Positions 40,014 through 40,107 of a DNA stretch of 40,107 bases are shown one piece after another. The DNA lies in contig JABVXU010000490.1 of NCBI GenBank assembly GCA_013365365.1, positions 1 to 40,107 on the forward strand, read 5' to 3'. How positions within the stretch are numbered: position 1 is the first letter of the stretch; each line of letters opens with the position of its first letter. This DNA is from Cruorifilaria tuberocauda (Eukaryota > Nematoda > Chromadorea > Rhabditida > Onchocercidae). The translations under genes and the position numbers were made by a program. The notes beneath the pieces were generated by a model. It had not been told where the DNA came from and made no database searches. It saw only the letters and a program-made list of their open reading frames with translations.

Positions 40014-40107
40014 AGTAGCAATTCATGCAATAGGATGTAAGGAAATGAGATTGACTTAGCAGCGGACGAATAAATATTTTTCATTTTTGTTTTTTTTATT
40101 TGGAATG

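Larger units (their letters stand above)
33411..40107. other. Gene-poor, repeat-rich region upstream of the receptor
   Basis: In 6.7 kb no exon, RNA gene or mobile-element protein was recognised. It contains the tandem repeats, microsatellites and TGATAA cluster listed separately. Long ORFs here (36338-36858, 39745-40084) are translations of GAT and GA microsatellites, not genes. Confidence 0.55.

Noticed and set aside
39745..40084. Ser/Leu/Pro-rich ORFs on the minus strand
   Set aside because: They are read-through of a (GA)n microsatellite.

Overview
The window is nuclear DNA of a nematode, most likely a filarial (clade III) worm. I infer this from the AT-rich sequence, many short exons split by introns of roughly 70-400 bases that end in TTTCAG/TTTTAG, splice acceptors just upstream of start codons (typical of spliced-leader trans-splicing), a short tract of degenerate TTAGGC (the nematode telomere repeat), and protein families that fit animals. 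No prokaryotic, viral or transposase gene was recognised. No single continuous ORF represents a whole gene, so I rebuilt the genes by joining exons by hand. Every join kept the reading frame, and the totals divide by three for all five larger models.

Layout, left to right. (1) 19-1142, plus strand: the last three exons of a gene whose tail resembles KCNQ/KQT potassium channels. (2) 3824-11086, minus strand: a complete 25-exon ERCC6/CSB (Cockayne syndrome B) SWI2/SNF2 ATPase of 1090 aa. (3) 12005-14628, plus strand: a complete 10-exon PCID2 (TREX-2 PCI protein) of 406 aa, head-to-head with ERCC6. (4) 15406-15669, plus strand: a doubtful small ORF with a signal-peptide-like start. (5) 16350-21265, minus strand: a complete lysyl-tRNA synthetase with two alternative first exons, one cytosolic and one with a mitochondrial-type presequence, both spliced in phase to the same second exon. 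(6) 22530-24119, plus strand: a five-exon Nudix hydrolase of the ADP-sugar pyrophosphatase (NUDT5) type, head-to-head with the synthetase. (7) 29431-33352, minus strand: a five-exon HNF4-type nuclear hormone receptor. The flanks and long introns of (7), 24.1-29.4 kb and 33.4-40.1 kb, are gene-poor and rich in microsatellites, tandem repeats and TGATAA motifs.

How the genes relate: ERCC6 (transcription-coupled repair) and PCID2 (mRNA export and genome stability) share an intergenic region of about 0.9 kb, and the synthetase and the Nudix gene share one of about 1.3 kb. Both could be bidirectional promoters. The other genes are unrelated housekeeping or signalling genes; there is no operon-like or defence-like cluster.

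The most unusual items are a 141-base decayed fragment of 18S rRNA inserted in the receptor's first intron and flanked by a 26-base near-perfect direct repeat; the synthetase's dual first exons plus a possible in-frame 42-base cassette exon; a 40-base tandem repeat with two perfect palindromes per unit; a family of about 120-base repeats near 39 kb with one inverted copy; and dense TGATAA clusters.
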